DNA from: Candidatus Nitrosopumilus sp.
Lineage (GTDB): Archaea; Thermoproteota; Nitrososphaeria; Nitrososphaerales; Nitrosopumilaceae
Length of the DNA stretch: 5,882 nucleotides
Direction: 5' to 3'
Assembly: GCA_018674605.1 (NCBI GenBank)
Contig: JABGZU010000040.1
Coordinates: 1 to 5,882 of the forward strand
Shown here: piece by piece, positions 5,233 to 5,882 of the stretch
Layout of the letters: each line of letters opens with the position of its first letter
Position numbering within the stretch: position 1 is the first letter of the stretch
The notes under the pieces: model-generated
Seen by the model: the letters and a program-made list of their open reading frames with translations, nothing else
Databases searched by the model: none
What the model was told of the DNA's origin: nothing
Position numbers and translations under genes: made by a program

Positions 5233-5469
5233 TTGCTTGAAAAACAATTTAATCCAAATTTTCTATACAATGGAATAGTTCATTTTTACATAGATAAGAA
5301 AGGATATTCCAAAGAGAAAGCAAATATGATTGCTCAATCAGTAGTGAAAAGAGAAACACAGAGAAGGATTTGTAAAAATGAATCATGTAACCATTTTTCT
5401 CATGATCATATTAGAAATCAACAAACATGTTTAGCATTAGATTGTCAATGTGTTGGATTTACTAAATAA
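5233..5469 (+). CDS. Small Cys/His-rich protein, predicted zinc-binding
   Basis: A 78-residue reading frame from TTG 5233 to TAA 5467-5469. It starts at the codon directly after the TAA of the preceding same-frame ORF; AGGAAAG (5221-5227) could act as a ribosome site 5 nt before the TTG. The only in-frame ATG (residue 32) would cut into a well-formed helix. Residues 8-44 look helical (NFLYNGIVHFYIDKKGYSKE, then ANMIAQSVVKRETQRR). Residues 47-73 carry two ligand groups, C47-x4-C52-x-H54 with H57 and H59, then C66-x4-C71-x-C73 (CLALDCQC), followed by VGF. This suggests a zinc-stabilised C-terminal knuckle behind a helical domain. No signal peptide or membrane helix is visible. I recognise the style as that of small thaumarchaeal proteins, but no function is known. 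It could be the C-terminal part of a 115-residue protein split by a stop. Confidence 0.65.
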   Translation: MLEKQFNPNFLYNGIVHFYIDKKGYSKEKANMIAQSVVKRETQRRICKNESCNHFSHDHIRNQQTCLALDCQCVGFTK

Positions 5470-5530
5470 AATCATCAACGATGTGAGATATACAATCCAT
5501 TTACAATATGATTAATATCAAATATCAATT

Positions 5531-5882
5531 TTACAAAGAATTGAAAATATCTTCGTATCCAGATGTTGCTTTCTCAAGTACTGTTGGTCTGTAATCTTCA
5601 ATTAATTTATCTACTAATTCAATTTCTGGGATATGATATTTTTTCTTTAATGAAACAACACTAGTCTTTACCAATCCATCTTTTACTAATTGAGAAAGGT
5701 AAAGTGAAACAGTAGAAGGGGATTTTTTAACCTCTTGTACTAATTGAGAAAACTCCAATCCATCTTGCATAATTAATGCAAGTAGTAAATCTCTAGGAGT
5801 TTGTTTTCTTAATGCCTTGATTACAATTGCTTCTTCTTTAGTAATATGAAGAGGATAGAATCTAGATTGTCGAGGTCCACGA
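5531..5882 (-). CDS. ArsR-like winged-helix transcriptional regulator, C-terminal part (start outside window)
   Basis: The frame is open from the right edge (first full codon at 5881-5879) to TAA at 5531-5533, giving 116 residues. A start at the internal ATG 5770 would remove conserved sequence, so the gene is treated as 5'-truncated by the window. Residues 7-30 (FYPLHITKEEAIVIKALRKQ) are a linker and helix, and residues 31-73 are a winged-helix domain with FSQLVQEVKKSPSTVSLYLS as helix-turn-helix and LVKDGLVKTSVVS leading into the wing. KKKYHIPEIELVDKLIEDYRP and the tail to NSL resemble archaeal HTH proteins that, in my recollection, often carry N-terminal membrane helices. That part would lie beyond the edge. 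It probably represses or activates transcription in the cytosol or at the membrane. The effector and targets are unknown. It converges on the Cys-rich ORF with 61 nt between stops. Confidence 0.75.
   Translation of the reverse strand, partial: RGPRQSRFYPLHITKEEAIVIKALRKQTPRDLLLALIMQDGLEFSQLVQEVKKSPSTVSLYLSQLVKDGLVKTSVVSLKKKYHIPEIELVDKLIEDYRPTVLEKATSGYEDIFNSL

Noticed and set aside
1..5882. tRNA, rRNA, CRISPR array, insertion sequence or att site
   Set aside because: I saw no cloverleaf, regularly spaced repeats, transposase-like protein or terminal inverted repeats with target duplication.

Overview
The window is AT-rich (roughly two thirds A+T), gene-dense and written in short archaeal-style units. 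An AT-rich TATA-like element lies about 22-29 nt before most start codons, which fits leaderless transcripts. Gene content (F420-type luciferase-like oxidoreductase, short iron-type alcohol dehydrogenase, glycerate 2-kinase, small winged-helix regulators, very small Cys-rich proteins) and protein style point to an ammonia-oxidising thaumarchaeon (Nitrososphaerota) of the Nitrosopumilus type. This assignment is by recognition, not by a database search.

Layout: 1-105 is the 3' end of a gene entering from the left. It converges on a possible 29-residue micro-ORF (108-197, minus). At 312-731 is a small winged-helix protein whose promoter contains an 18-bp perfect palindrome (279-296). It converges on an acidic hypothetical protein (728-1033, minus), and the two stop codons overlap. 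The minus strand then carries an LLM-class oxidoreductase (1005-2120) and, separated by an oligo-T terminator and a new TATA box, an iron-type alcohol dehydrogenase (2209-3153). The latter is probably the malonic (or succinic) semialdehyde reductase of the 3-hydroxypropionate/4-hydroxybutyrate CO2-fixation cycle. A 52-bp divergent promoter with one central TATA-like element and a symmetric inverted repeat separates it from glycerate 2-kinase (3206-4483, plus).

The right third is an island of small genes. It holds a 29-residue Cys/His-rich micro-ORF (4486-4575, minus), a 99-residue hypothetical (4650-4949, minus), a 36-residue Cys-rich ORF (5122-5232, plus) separated only by an in-frame TAA from a 78-residue Cys/His-rich ORF (5233-5469, plus), and the C-terminal part of an ArsR-like winged-helix regulator that runs off the right edge (5531-5882, minus).

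The most interesting signals are: (i) three tiny ORFs within 1 kb that share a C-x4-C-x-C metal-knuckle motif, two of them too short for ordinary gene calling; (ii) the same-frame stop between two of these; (iii) the symmetric shared promoter of the dehydrogenase/glycerate kinase pair; (iv) the palindrome lying over the promoter of the winged-helix gene. Central carbon metabolism (hydroxyacid and glycerate chemistry) links the middle genes. The small flanking genes have no assignable function beyond predicted DNA binding or metal binding.
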